64,000 bases of DNA from Herbaspirillum rhizosphaerae_A (GCF_046025915.1 NZ_JAQQFR010000011.1:1-64000), one strand, 5' to 3'; numbered from the stretch's first letter, positions 11,633 through 21,397 are shown. Notes: generated by a model not told the origin, from the letters alone. Program-made: numbers and translations.

Positions 11633-12712
11633 ATGCCCCAATTTGCTCCGCTGAAAAACGACACCTTCCTGCGCGCTTTGCTGCGCCAGCCGACTGATTA
11701 CACGCCGATGTGGCTGATGCGCCAGGCTGGCCGCTATTTGCCTGAATATCGCGCCACACGCGCTCGTGCGGGCTCCTTCCTGGGTCTGGCGAAGAATCCT
11801 GATTACGCCACCGAAGTCACCCTGCAACCGCTGGAGCGCTATCCATTGGATGCCGCGATCCTGTTCTCAGACATCCTGACCGTGCCGGATGCGATGGGAC
11901 TTGGCTTGTTCTTTGCCGATGGCGAAGGCCCAAAATTCGAACGCCCGCTGCGCGACGAAAAAGCTGTCATGGCCTTGCAGGCGCCTGAACTGGGCAGTCT
12001 GCAATATGTATTCGACGCTGTGACGCAGATCCGCACTGAGCTGAACGGCCGTGTGCCGCTGATCGGCTTCTCCGGCAGTCCGTGGACGCTGGCGTGCTAC
12101 ATGGTGGAAGGCGGCGGATCGGACGACTTCCGCACCGTCAAGACCATGCTCTACGACCGTCCTGATCTGATGCATCACATCCTCAAGACCAACGCGGCAG
12201 CAGTGGCTGCCTATCTGAACGCGCAAATTGACGCCGGCGCACAGGCCGTGATGATTTTCGACACCTGGGGCGGAGCGCTTGCCGATGGCATCTATCAGGA
12301 GTTCTCACTGCAATACATGGCCGACGTCATGCGCCAGCTCAAGCGCGAGAAGGATGGCGTCACCATTCCCGCCATCGTCTTTACCAAAGGCGGTGGGCTG
12401 TGGCTTGAACAAATTGCCGCTATCGGCACTGACGCCGTCGGATTAGACTGGACTGTCAATCTGGCCGACGCGCGTCGCCGTGTCGGCGATAAGGTCGCTT
12501 TGCAAGGCAATCTTGACCCTAATGTCCTCTTTGCCGGCCACGCACAGATCCAGGCAGAAGTACGCAAGCTGCTGACCTCATTCGGCAAGCCGACCGCCGG
12601 TAATGGCCATGTTTTCAACCTTGGCCACGGCATCTCGCAATTCACGCCACCTGATGCTGTCACCGTGTTGGTCGAGGCTGTTCATGGCATCAGCCGCGAG
12701 CTGCGCCAATAA
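11633..12712 (+). CDS. hemE: Uroporphyrinogen decarboxylase
   Basis: Removes four carboxyl groups from uroporphyrinogen III to give coproporphyrinogen III in haem synthesis. The 359-residue protein contains the signature PMWLMRQAGRYLPEYR near the N-terminus and GFSGSPWTLACYMVEG in the middle. The ATG at 11633 gives the family's normal N-terminus; an upstream in-frame start at 11552 would add 27 unconserved residues. It is divergent from the PheC-like gene. Confidence 0.96.
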   Translation: MPQFAPLKNDTFLRALLRQPTDYTPMWLMRQAGRYLPEYRATRARAGSFLGLAKNPDYATEVTLQPLERYPLDAAILFSDILTVPDAMGLGLFFADGEGPKFERPLRDEKAVMALQAPELGSLQYVFDAVTQIRTELNGRVPLIGFSGSPWTLACYMVEGGGSDDFRTVKTMLYDRPDLMHHILKTNAAAVAAYLNAQIDAGAQAVMIFDTWGGALADGIYQEFSLQYMADVMRQLKREKDGVTIPAIVFTKGGGLWLEQIAAIGTDAVGLDWTVNLADARRRVGDKVALQGNLDPNVLFAGHAQIQAEVRKLLTSFGKPTAGNGHVFNLGHGISQFTPPDAVTVLVEAVHGISRELRQ

Positions 12713-12789
12713 AGTGAACGATTTCTGCGGAGAAGATTAAACCTACTTAGTCGCATGCGGTATGTGGAGGGAATTTTAGTAATCTGCCA

Positions 12790-13050
12790 TCACTTATGCA
12801 CAAAGGAAGGGCTTTCCTTAGTAGGAATCATTCATATCCATATTTAAAATTTCTTCGATTTGCGAATTGCCTAAGTCATTGATTTTAAATATGTTTGTTT
12901 CTTGCATGGGTTTTGTGCAAACTATCAAGATCCGCATGAAATGTGGGCTGTAGCCCTGTCAAGAGGGAGTTGCCCACAAAGTTATCCACAGGATTTGTGG
13001 ATAGTTGAAAAAGCACTTATGAAACCGAGAGTTACGTGAACTTTTCAAGT
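12790..13050 (+). repeat. Tandem module copy 1 (DnaA-box module)
   Basis: The order of elements is TTATGCACA, A+T-rich stretch with ATTGATTTTAAA, CTGTCAAG, GAGTTG, ACAAAGTTATCCACAG, TGTGGATAGTT, then CTTATGAAACCG. The last 80 bases are strongly conserved with copy 2. The unit ends are approximate. Confidence 0.6.
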
Positions 13051-13169
13051 TTTACTTGAGAAATACTTAGGAATTCTTACCGCCGTGCCAGGGTTTTTCT
13101 GACAAATTTTTCTTGACAGAAACTGGTGCAGACGATCTTCTTGCGATGCCGTTTCGGTGCGAATATTCG

Positions 13170-13425
13170 GACTTATGCACAAATTTTCTTTTGTGCGCGG
13201 CAATAATAAAAAATTAAAAAATTTTTTCGAGCCATCCAATGTGTTTTGTAACCTATTGATTTTAAAGAATATAAATTTTGCTTTTGATTTGGGCAATTTA
13301 TTGAAACCCGCAGCCAGACTGGGAAAAGCGCTGTCAAGCCCGAGTTGTGCACAAAGTTATCCACAGCTTGTGTGGATAGTTTAAAAAGTGGTTATGAAAC
13401 CGTTAGTTAGGTCACCTTTTCAGGA
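13170..13425 (+). repeat. Tandem module copy 2 (DnaA-box module)
   Basis: The same elements in the same order and orientation as copy 1, shifted by about 376 bases. The copy ends just before the priA start codon at 13440. Its A+T stretch (13200-13300) is longer than that of copy 1. Confidence 0.6.
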
Positions 13426-13439
13426 ATTACATTAAGTTC

Positions 13440-15482
13440 GTGGAACAACGCATCCTTCAGATCGCCCTCGATACCCCGCTTGACAGAATCTTCGACTATC
13501 GCTGGCGTGCAGGTGCTGTCGCCGACGAGGCAGAACCGCAAGTCGGGCAACTGGCGATCGTGCCTTTTGGCCGACGCGAAGTCGCCGGGATGATTGTAGG
13601 GTTAGCCGACCAGACGGATGTGCCTCTGGATAAGCTCAAGGACGTCATCGCCGTGCGCAGCCAGCTGTCGCCCTTGTCGGCGCAGTGGCGGGCGTTGTGC
13701 AGTTTCGCCGCCGATTATTATCAGCGTCCTCTGGGCGAAGTCGCGCTACCCGGTCTGCCGAAGAACTTGCGCACCCTCACCACAACTGCGCTGGATCGCG
13801 CCTTGAAGAAACTTGGCAAGCTGACCGCCAATCACGACGGCAGCCCCGTCAATACACCACAATTGAAGCCCGAGCAGCAAGAGGCGGTCGATGCCATCGC
13901 CACGGCGCAAGGTTTTGCGCCCTTGCTGCTGTATGGCGTGACCGGCAGTGGCAAGACTGAAGTCTATCTGCAAGCCGCCGCACGCATTCTTGCCCAGAGC
14001 GAAGCGGTCGGCGAAGTCGCGCAGATTCTGGTGCTGGTGCCGGAAATCAACCTGACGCCTCAGCTCGAATCCAATATCCGCGCAAGATTCCCCGGTGTGC
14101 ACGTGGTCACCCTGCACAGCGGCCTGGCGGAAGGCGAGCGCACGCTCAACTGGCTGGCGGCGCATCAGGGCCAGGCGCGCATCGTGCTCGGCACGCGTCT
14201 GGCGATTTTGTCCTCGTTGCCGCATCTCAAACTCATTGTGATCGATGAGGAGCACGACCCGTCTTACAAGCAGCAGGAAGGCTTGCGCTATTCCGCACGC
14301 GATCTGGCGGTGTGGCGCGCGCATCAGTTGGGGATTCCGGTGGTGCTGGGCTCAGCCACGCCATCGCTGGAAACCTGGCAGCACACGCAAGCCGGGCGTT
14401 ATCGCAAGCTGCAGTTGCGCGAACGCGCGGTGCGGGATGCCGTGCTGCCCACGGTGAAGATGATCGACATGGAGCGCGATCGCCCCAATGATGGTCTGAC
14501 GTCCACCTTGGTCGCGGCATTGAAGTTGCGTCTGGAGCGCGGCGAACAATCCTTACTGTTTCTTAACCGGCGCGGTTATGCGCCGGTGCTCAACTGCGAC
14601 GCCTGCGGCTGGATCAGCAATTGCATGCGCTGCACCTCATTCATGGTGCTGCACAAGCCGGAGCGCCGTCTGCGCTGCCACCATTGCAGCCTTGAGTTAT
14701 ATATCCCCAAAGCCTGCCCGACTTGCGGCAATGTCGACTTGCAACCGTTGGGGCGCGGTACGCAGCGGGTCGAAGAGGGCTTGCAGGCGATGTTCCCGGA
14801 GGCGCGCGTCTTGCGTATCGATGCTGACTCGACCCGGCTGAAAGGAGCGGCGCAGAACGCTTTCGACAGCGTGCATCGCGGTGACGTGGATATTCTGATT
14901 GGCACGCAAATGGTCGCCAAAGGCCACGATTTCAAGCGCCTGACACTGGTCGGCGTGATGAACCCGGATACGGCGCTGTTTTCGCACGATTACCGTGCGA
15001 GCGAGCGTTTGTTCGCCCAACTGATGCAGGTCGCAGGCCGTGCCGGTCGTGCGGGGCAAAAAGAGGGCGGGTCACCCAGTGAAGTGTTGATTCAGAGTCG
15101 TTATCCCCATCACCCGCTCTACGGCGCGGTGGCGGCACATGACTACGACGGGTTTGCCACCCAGTTGCTGGAAGAGCGGCAGCAAGCGGCATTGCCGCCG
15201 TTCATCTATCAGGCCTTGTTGCGTGCCGAAGCTGCAGAGATCGATATTGCGCTGGCCTTCCTGAAGGACGCGGCAACTTGCCTGGAACATACCGGTATCA
15301 CTATTAATGATCCGATTCCCATGACCATGACGCGTGTAGCCAATGTGGAGCGTGCGCAATTGCTGATTGAATGCGCTTCGCGGCCAGCGCTGCAAGCCTT
15401 CCTGAGGGACTGGCTGGATGTCTTGCGGCAAATGAAGACACGCGCCAAATGGTCGCTGGAAGTTGATCCGGTCGATATCTGA
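13440..15482 (+). CDS. priA: Primosomal protein N' (replication restart helicase PriA)
   Basis: A 3'-5' helicase that reloads the replisome at stalled or recombined forks. The 680-residue protein has an N-terminal DNA-binding part, Walker A GVTGSGKT near residue 163, the DEEH box, and a zinc-binding insertion with eight cysteines (from CDACGW to CPTCGN, about residues 385-433). It starts with GTG at 13440. It is somewhat shorter than the E. coli protein but has all main motifs. The origin-like repeat lies directly upstream and may carry its promoter. Confidence 0.95.
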   Translation: MEQRILQIALDTPLDRIFDYRWRAGAVADEAEPQVGQLAIVPFGRREVAGMIVGLADQTDVPLDKLKDVIAVRSQLSPLSAQWRALCSFAADYYQRPLGEVALPGLPKNLRTLTTTALDRALKKLGKLTANHDGSPVNTPQLKPEQQEAVDAIATAQGFAPLLLYGVTGSGKTEVYLQAAARILAQSEAVGEVAQILVLVPEINLTPQLESNIRARFPGVHVVTLHSGLAEGERTLNWLAAHQGQARIVLGTRLAILSSLPHLKLIVIDEEHDPSYKQQEGLRYSARDLAVWRAHQLGIPVVLGSATPSLETWQHTQAGRYRKLQLRERAVRDAVLPTVKMIDMERDRPNDGLTSTLVAALKLRLERGEQSLLFLNRRGYAPVLNCDACGWISNCMRCTSFMVLHKPERRLRCHHCSLELYIPKACPTCGNVDLQPLGRGTQRVEEGLQAMFPEARVLRIDADSTRLKGAAQNAFDSVHRGDVDILIGTQMVAKGHDFKRLTLVGVMNPDTALFSHDYRASERLFAQLMQVAGRAGRAGQKEGGSPSEVLIQSRYPHHPLYGAVAAHDYDGFATQLLEERQQAALPPFIYQALLRAEAAEIDIALAFLKDAATCLEHTGITINDPIPMTMTRVANVERAQLLIECASRPALQAFLRDWLDVLRQMKTRAKWSLEVDPVDI

Positions 15483-15616
15483 GCTGCTTCCCCTCACCGT
15501 TCATCGTATAAAGCCCGCTGTATTTTCCCTCATCCCGCAGTTCGTCGCATGGAGATGGGAAACTTCGCCTGCTCTACCTAGCATGACGCCGTTCCTTTTA
15601 CTCTTCAGGAGTTGTC

Positions 15617-16135
15617 ATGCTGTATCAAATTCTCATTCATACGCCTCTCTGGGTCTGGGCCATGCTGGGCTTTTTGGCCTATCGTGGCTGGTCGGCCGGC
15701 TTTGATCGCGAAACGCTGATCGTCAAGGTAGCGCTGGTTCCGCTATTGATGCTCGGTTTGTCGGGGCATGGCCTGTACGAGCTGGCGCATGCCGATGCGT
15801 TGGTGTTGGGTGCGGCACTATTGGCTGCGCTCGCCAGCGGTATCGCCAGCTGGACTGCTGCCGGCAAGGCCGGTACGGTTGCTTACCCGGAGCGCGGCAC
15901 GGTCTTCCTGCGTGGAAGCTGGTTTCCCTTGATGATGATGACGGGTGTTTTTGCCGTCAAATATGCGATGGGCGTGTTGACCGCCATGCATTCGCCTTGG
16001 GCGCAGGGCGGATTGGTCGTCATCGCAGTTGGCGTGCTGTATGGCTTGTTTATTGGTGTTTCGGCGGGGCGTATGTTGCGAATTTTGCATCTTTATCGTC
16101 GGGCACAGCTACCGGCGGCAGAGTTGAGTGTCTGA
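15617..16135 (+). CDS. Integral membrane protein of unknown function
   Basis: A 172-residue protein with about five hydrophobic helices separated by short basic loops and a C-terminal cytoplasmic tail. CAGGAG sits 5 bases before the ATG. It resembles small inner-membrane proteins annotated as DUF6622 in betaproteobacteria; this is from general appearance and not certain. No functional motif was recognised. Confidence 0.75.
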   Translation: MLYQILIHTPLWVWAMLGFLAYRGWSAGFDRETLIVKVALVPLLMLGLSGHGLYELAHADALVLGAALLAALASGIASWTAAGKAGTVAYPERGTVFLRGSWFPLMMMTGVFAVKYAMGVLTAMHSPWAQGGLVVIAVGVLYGLFIGVSAGRMLRILHLYRRAQLPAAELSV

Positions 16136-16172
16136 TTGCGGGCGTCCACCTTCAGTGATCCGTTAATACGCC

Positions 16173-16202
16173 TTCAATCTGAGTACGGCAAGCCGGTATA
16201 AT
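16173..16202 (+). promoter_or_regulatory. Possible argS promoter
   Basis: A perfect TATAAT at 16197-16202 lies 85 bases before argS. The -35 is weak (TTCAAT at 16173-16178, spacing 18). Confidence 0.4.
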
Positions 16203-16287
16203 CCGGGGTTTATATATTCATCAATGTGCGGCGTGTGTCGTCTGTAGTTTGTTTTCGACCTGCCTCGCCGCCGACCCCTCTGTCTCC

Positions 16288-18015
16288 ATGCTTGCTCAAC
16301 AAAAACAACGCATCACCGAATTATTCCAAGCCGCGCTGGCGCCGCTGATCGCCGGTACCGACCTGACGCCGACCGTCACGCTTGAGCGTCCGCGCGACCC
16401 GTCGCATGGCGACATTGCCTGCAACCTGGCCATGCAACTGGCCAAACCGCTCAAGAAAAACCCACGCGAACTGGCGCAAGCACTGGTCGATGGCGTGTTG
16501 TCTCAGCCCGGGCGTGAAGAGCTGATTTCCTCCGCCGACATCGCCGGCCCTGGTTTCATCAACCTGCGCGTGGCTGATGCCGCCAAGCAGGCCGTCGTCA
16601 AGACCATCCTGGCCGAAGGCGCGCAATACGGCAAGAGCAACGCCGGCGCCGGCAAGAAGGTGCTGGTCGAGTTTGTTTCCGCCAATCCGACCGGCCCGCT
16701 GCACGTCGGTCATGGCCGTCAGGGCGCACTCGGCGACGCCATGTCGGCGCTGCTGCAATCGCAGGGCTACGACGTCTTGCGCGAGTTTTACTACAACGAC
16801 GCCGGCGTGCAGATCGCCACGCTGGCGACCTCCGTACAGGCGCGCGGCAAGGGCTTCAAGCCGGGCGATGCGGAGTGGCCTGAATCGGCTTACAACGGTG
16901 ACTACATCGCCGACATCGCCGAAGACTTCAAGGCAAAGAAAACCGTCTCCGCCAGCGACGGTGAACCGGCAACCGCCAGCGGTGATGTCGAGGACATCGA
17001 ATCGATCCGCCGTTTTGCCGTGGCCTATCTGCGTCGCGAGCAGGATCTGGATCTGCAGGCTTTCGGCGTCAAGTTCGACAACTACTATCTGGAATCGTCG
17101 CTCTACACCGAGGGCAAGGTTACCGCTGCCGTCGAGGCGCTGATCAAGGCCGGCAAGACGTATGAGCTGGACGGCGCGCTGTGGCTCAAGACCACCGACT
17201 ATGGCGACGATAAAGATCGCGTCATGAAAAAGACCGACGGCACCTATACCTACTTCGTGCCTGACGTTGCGTATCACATCACCAAATGGCAGCGCGGCTA
17301 CGGCAAGGTCATCAACGTGCAGGGCAGCGACCACCACGGCACCATCGCGCGCGTACGCGCCGGTTTGCAGGCGGCCAATGTCGGCATTCCGCAAGGCTAT
17401 CCCGACTACGTGCTGCACAAGATGGTCACCGTGATGAAGAACGGCGAAGAGGTGAAAATCTCCAAGCGCGCTGGTTCCTACGTCACCTTGCGCGACCTGA
17501 TCGAATGGTCGAACGGTACTGAAGCCGAGGCTGGCGATCTGACCCGCGGAAGAGACGCCGTGCGCTTCTTCCTGATCTCGCGCAAGGCAGACAGCGAATT
17601 CGTGTTCGACGTTGACGTCGCGCTGACCCGCAACGACGAAAACCCGGTCTACTACGTCCAGTACGCACATGCGCGGATCTGCTCGGTGCTGAACCAATGG
17701 GCCGGCGACGACACGACCTTGGATCAGGTCGCCGATCTGTCGCCGCTGACCGCGCCGCGCGAAGTCAGCCTGCTGGCCAAGCTGGCCGAATATCCGGAAG
17801 CGCTGGCGCACGCCCTGCAAGAGCTGGGCCCGCATCAGGTGGCTTTCTATCTGCGCGATCTGGCAGGCGAGTTGCATAGCTACTACAATGCAGAACGCGT
17901 GCTGGTCGACGATGTCCCAACCAAGATGGCGCGTCTGGCCTTAATGAGCGCCACGCGCCAGGTGTTGCGTAATGGTCTGGCGCTGATCGGCGTATCCGCT
18001 CCGTCAAGAATGTAA
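16288..18015 (+). CDS. argS: Arginine--tRNA ligase
   Basis: Charges tRNA-Arg with arginine. The 575-residue class I synthetase has the N-terminal Add-1 domain, the HIGH-type motif in ANPTGPLHVGHGRQGALGD (about residue 136) and a C-terminal DALR anticodon-binding domain. The ATG at 16288 gives the expected N-terminus; an upstream in-frame start at 16249 adds 13 unconserved residues. It is followed after 8 bases by a SPOR-domain gene. Confidence 0.96.
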   Translation: MLAQQKQRITELFQAALAPLIAGTDLTPTVTLERPRDPSHGDIACNLAMQLAKPLKKNPRELAQALVDGVLSQPGREELISSADIAGPGFINLRVADAAKQAVVKTILAEGAQYGKSNAGAGKKVLVEFVSANPTGPLHVGHGRQGALGDAMSALLQSQGYDVLREFYYNDAGVQIATLATSVQARGKGFKPGDAEWPESAYNGDYIADIAEDFKAKKTVSASDGEPATASGDVEDIESIRRFAVAYLRREQDLDLQAFGVKFDNYYLESSLYTEGKVTAAVEALIKAGKTYELDGALWLKTTDYGDDKDRVMKKTDGTYTYFVPDVAYHITKWQRGYGKVINVQGSDHHGTIARVRAGLQAANVGIPQGYPDYVLHKMVTVMKNGEEVKISKRAGSYVTLRDLIEWSNGTEAEAGDLTRGRDAVRFFLISRKADSEFVFDVDVALTRNDENPVYYVQYAHARICSVLNQWAGDDTTLDQVADLSPLTAPREVSLLAKLAEYPEALAHALQELGPHQVAFYLRDLAGELHSYYNAERVLVDDVPTKMARLALMSATRQVLRNGLALIGVSAPSRM

Positions 18016-18023
18016 CTCTGCAG

Positions 18024-18668
18024 ATGAATACACAAGTGAAACAACACCAACCGAATCTTCGCAAGCAAGCCGGCGGCACTTTCCTCGGTCTCATTCTCGG
18101 TCTTATCGTCGGCCTCGGCATTGCTGTCGTGGTGGCGCTGATGATCACCAAGTCGCCGATTCCCTTCGTCAACAAGGTGATCAAGCAAGAACGCACCGAA
18201 CTGTCGCCTGGCCAGGCCGCCGATCCGAACAAGCCGCTGTACGGCAACAAGGACGTCACCAAGGAAGCGCCGCCTGCGCCAAAGGATCCGGATCAGAAAC
18301 CTGCTCCTGATGCCAAGAAGCCGGACACGCCTCCGGCGCCGCCAAAGACCGCAGACGTGCCGAAAGACAAGGATAAGCTGGCAGCAATCACCAAGGATCA
18401 GTCCGCCAAATCCGACAGTACCGTTGACGACAAGTGGACCTATTTCCTGCAGACCGGTGCATTCCGCGAGCAGGCCGATGCCGAGAACGCACGCGCCAAA
18501 CTGGCGCTGTTGGGATTCGAAGCCAAGGTCAGTGAACGTCCATCCGACAACGGTACTTTGTACCGTGTGCGTATCGGTCCGATTGCCCAGTCCGAGACAG
18601 TGAACCGGATGCGCAGCAAGTTGTCTGACAGCGGCATCGATGCCGCCATCGTGCGCATTCCAAAATAA
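18024..18668 (+). CDS. SPOR-domain cell-division/peptidoglycan-binding protein (FtsN-like)
   Basis: A 214-residue bitopic membrane protein with a short cytoplasmic N-terminus, one transmembrane helix (about residues 19-42), a long Pro/Lys/Asp-rich periplasmic linker and a C-terminal SPOR domain (about 136-212, starting WTYFLQTGAF). SPOR domains bind peptidoglycan stripped of stem peptides at the division septum. The layout is that of FtsN, but the essential FtsN segment cannot be confirmed by eye. It lies 8 bases after argS and before dsbA, an order common in betaproteobacteria. Confidence 0.85.
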   Translation: MNTQVKQHQPNLRKQAGGTFLGLILGLIVGLGIAVVVALMITKSPIPFVNKVIKQERTELSPGQAADPNKPLYGNKDVTKEAPPAPKDPDQKPAPDAKKPDTPPAPPKTADVPKDKDKLAAITKDQSAKSDSTVDDKWTYFLQTGAFREQADAENARAKLALLGFEAKVSERPSDNGTLYRVRIGPIAQSETVNRMRSKLSDSGIDAAIVRIPK

Positions 18669-18757
18669 TTTTTAATTGATCGTTTATTTGCGCTTTACCA
18701 CTGCCGTGTTTTGTTGGTATCTGCAGCGGTTGCGCACCTTGAGAAGGGGTTAAGTTT

Positions 18758-19468
18758 ATGCGTTTGTTCCGCCATGCTCTCGCTGCTATCAGCCTGGGTT
18801 TGCTGGCCGTTTCGGTCAGCGCGTCTCCTGCCAATCCGCAAAACGGCACCGATTATCGTACGCTGGAGCAAGCCCAGCCGACCGATTCCGGCAAGAAGAT
18901 TGAAGTGACCGAATTCATGTGGTACAGCTGCCCGCATTGCGCAGCCTTCGATCCCTCGCTGACCGCATGGGTAAAAAAGCAGGGCGACAAGATTGTCTTC
19001 AAGCAAGTGCCGGTTGCCTTCCGCGAGTCCTTCATTCCTCAGCAAAAGCTGTTCTACACGCTGGAAGCTATGGGCAAGACCGCTGAAATGAATCCGAAGA
19101 TTTTCCAAGCCATCCACGTTGATCGCCAACGCGTCGACACCGACAAGACTATCCTGGAATTCATCGAGAAGCAGGGTATCGACAAGCAAAAATTCCTGGA
19201 TCTGTACAACTCCTTTGGCGTACAGACCAAGGTTCGTCGCGCAGCGCAATTGCAGGAGGCCTACAAGATCGACGGCGTGCCGACGATCGCTATCGATGGC
19301 CGTTTCCTGACCTCGCCTTCGATTGCAGGCACATCGATGGCCAATCAGCCGGAATCGATGCAGCAAGCCGCCTCCCTGCAAGTCATGGATCATCTGGTGG
19401 CCAAGCTGGCCGCTGAAAAAGCCAGCGAGAAGCCGGCCGACGCAGCCAAACCAAGCAAGAAGAAATAA
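18758..19468 (+). CDS. dsbA: Thiol:disulfide interchange protein DsbA
   Basis: A periplasmic oxidase that introduces disulfides into exported proteins. The 236-residue precursor has a signal peptide (cleavage near SVSAS, residue 23) and a thioredoxin fold with the active site CPHC at residues 58-61 in WYSCPHC. The conserved cis-proline region is GVPTIAIDG. The C-terminal Lys/Ala-rich tail is longer than in E. coli. A terminator follows. Confidence 0.92.
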   Translation: MRLFRHALAAISLGLLAVSVSASPANPQNGTDYRTLEQAQPTDSGKKIEVTEFMWYSCPHCAAFDPSLTAWVKKQGDKIVFKQVPVAFRESFIPQQKLFYTLEAMGKTAEMNPKIFQAIHVDRQRVDTDKTILEFIEKQGIDKQKFLDLYNSFGVQTKVRRAAQLQEAYKIDGVPTIAIDGRFLTSPSIAGTSMANQPESMQQAASLQVMDHLVAKLAAEKASEKPADAAKPSKKK

Positions 19469-19485
19469 GCTTCACCGTACCGAAG

Positions 19486-19521
19486 ACGGTCCGTCGCTCG
19501 CGAGAGGACGGGCCGTTTTTA
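19486..19521 (+). terminator. Rho-independent terminator after dsbA
   Basis: ACGGTCCGTC pairs with GACGGGCCGT (one wobble) around a short loop, followed by TTTTT. It closes the argS-SPOR-dsbA stretch. Confidence 0.85.
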
Positions 19522-19611
19522 TTGGTTGTTGCTGTCTTTAACGGTATTTATTGTTCCTCCCGCATCATTTCAGTGTTGCGTCCTTGTGAACTATCGAACT
19601 GAAGGAATCTC

Positions 19612-20385
19612 ATGCAGCGGGTCTTCATCACTGGCGCATCCAGCGGCATTGGCGCCGCTCTGGCGAAAGCGTACGCGCAACAGGGGGCTATCCTCGGTCT
19701 GGTCGCGCGCCGCAAGGAAACGTTGGAGCAGATCCGTGCCGGGCTGGCCAATCCCGAGCGCCATCATCTCTACGCGCTGGATGTCACCGATCACGCCGCC
19801 TTGCATCATGCCGCTCAAGAATTTATCAGCGCAACAGGCGGCGCAGACGTGGTGATCGCCAATGCCGGCATTTCGCAAGGCACGCTGACGGAATACGTCG
19901 AAGACATTCCTGTGTTCGAGCGCATCATTGCAACTAACGTGACGGCTACCGTTGCCACGTTCCATCCCTTTATCGCTGCCATGAAAGCTTCGCCCCAACC
20001 GCAACAATGCCGCCTGGTCGGCATCGGCAGTGTTGCCGGCATTCGCGGCTTGCCGGGCGCGGAGGCGTATAGTGCATCGAAGGCGGCGGTGATCAGCTAC
20101 TGCGAATCGCTGCGTGTCGAGTTGCGTGCCAGCGGTATCAAGGTGGTGACGATCGCGCCGGGTTATATCGATACGCCGATGACGCAGGTCAATCACTACC
20201 GCATGCCTTTCCTGATGCCGGTGGAAAAATTCGCCGCACGCGCATTGGCCGCCATCGCAGCAGGCGACAGTTATCGCGTGATTCCCTGGCAAATGGGTGT
20301 CGTTGCCAAAATGCTGCGCCTGTTGCCCAATAGCGTTTACGACTTTGCGTTTTCCAAAGCGCCACACAAGAAACGCCATCTTTGA
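19612..20385 (+). CDS. Short-chain dehydrogenase/reductase
   Basis: A 257-residue SDR with the cofactor loop TGASSGIG at residues 7-14, NAG in IANAGIS, and the catalytic Tyr153/Lys157 in YSASKAA. It is a soluble NAD(P)-dependent oxidoreductase of the classical type. The substrate cannot be read from the sequence. It ends 25 bases before fmt and may be co-transcribed with it. Confidence 0.85.
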   Translation: MQRVFITGASSGIGAALAKAYAQQGAILGLVARRKETLEQIRAGLANPERHHLYALDVTDHAALHHAAQEFISATGGADVVIANAGISQGTLTEYVEDIPVFERIIATNVTATVATFHPFIAAMKASPQPQQCRLVGIGSVAGIRGLPGAEAYSASKAAVISYCESLRVELRASGIKVVTIAPGYIDTPMTQVNHYRMPFLMPVEKFAARALAAIAAGDSYRVIPWQMGVVAKMLRLLPNSVYDFAFSKAPHKKRHL

Positions 20386-20410
20386 ACGAGTTTGATCGAT
20401 TAATAACGTC

Positions 20411-21364
20411 ATGAAAATCATCTACGCCGGAACTCCCGAATTCGCCGCCATTGCGCTCGAAGCGCTATACGCCGCAGGCCATGAAATCACACTGGTCCTG
20501 GCCCAGCCGGATCGTCCGGCCGGACGTGGCATGCAACTCCATGCTTCACCGGTCAAACAATGCGCCATCGCGCACGGCACGCCGGTGGCGCAGCCCATAT
20601 CGCTGCGTCTGGACGGCAAATATCCCGACGTCGCGCGCGAAGCGCATGAACTGCTGCGCAGCACGCCGCACGACATCATGATCGTCGCCGCCTACGGCCT
20701 GATCCTGCCGCGCAGCGTGCTGGATATTCCACGCCTGGGCTGTCTCAATATTCACGGCTCATTGCTGCCGCGCTGGCGCGGTGCTGCACCGATTCATCGT
20801 GCGATCGAAGCGGGCGACAGCGAAACCGGCATCACCATCATGCAAATGGAAGAGGGGCTTGATACCGGCCCGATGCTATTGATGGAAGCATTGCCGATCA
20901 CGGATACCGATACCACCGGCAGCCTGCACGATAAACTCGCAGCACTGGGTGCAAAGATGATCGTCGACGCTATCCAAAAATTGGAGCAAGGCGAACTCCC
21001 GGCGACGCCGCAGCCGGATGAAGGCGCCAACTATGCCGCCAAAATCAGCAAGGAAGAAGCTGCGCTTGATTTCAACCAGTCGGCCGATGGTTTGGCGCGC
21101 AAGATTCGCGCGTTCAACCCCTTTCCCGGTGCATCGGCACAGTTCGGTGGTGTCACGGTCAAGCTGTGGCAGGCGCAGGTGATTGACGAAAAGACTGCCG
21201 CCGCACCCGGAAGTATTCTCGCCGCGAATGCGCACGACGGCGTCAAAGTGGCATGCGGCGCCGGTGTGCTGCACATTACGGAATTGCAGAAGCCGGGCGG
21301 CAAGCGTCTGCCGGCTGCGGAGTTCCTCAAAGGTTTTCCACTGGCCGACGGCGCCTTCCAATAA
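20411..21364 (+). CDS. fmt: Methionyl-tRNA formyltransferase
   Basis: Formylates the amino group of Met on initiator tRNA using 10-formyl-tetrahydrofolate. The 317-residue protein begins with the Rossmann segment KIIYAGTPEFAAIAL. The catalytic block LNIHGSLLPRWRGAAPI and the GITIMQMEEGLDTGPML segment follow. The C-terminal OB-like domain is present. The usual partner def (peptide deformylase) is not beside it here. Confidence 0.96.
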   Translation: MKIIYAGTPEFAAIALEALYAAGHEITLVLAQPDRPAGRGMQLHASPVKQCAIAHGTPVAQPISLRLDGKYPDVAREAHELLRSTPHDIMIVAAYGLILPRSVLDIPRLGCLNIHGSLLPRWRGAAPIHRAIEAGDSETGITIMQMEEGLDTGPMLLMEALPITDTDTTGSLHDKLAALGAKMIVDAIQKLEQGELPATPQPDEGANYAAKISKEEAALDFNQSADGLARKIRAFNPFPGASAQFGGVTVKLWQAQVIDEKTAAAPGSILAANAHDGVKVACGAGVLHITELQKPGGKRLPAAEFLKGFPLADGAFQ

Positions 21365-21397
21365 TTTTTACGGCAGGAGACAAACAGGAGAATATCC

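Larger units (their letters stand above)
12713..13439. other. Origin-like intergenic region with duplicated DnaA boxes
   Basis: This 727-bp gap between hemE and priA is A+T-rich and has no plausible gene. It holds perfect DnaA boxes TTATCCACA at 12982-12990 and 13357-13365. Each is followed by an inverted near-box TGTGGATAG (12996-13004 and 13371-13379). Variants TTATGCACA lie at 12794-12802 and 13173-13181. A+T stretches sharing ATTGATTTTAAA lie at 12878-12889 and 13255-13266. Matching landmarks are 375-379 bases apart, so the region is a diverged tandem duplication of one module. The composition is that of a replication origin or a DnaA-titrating site. DnaA itself is not encoded nearby. Confidence 0.6.
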
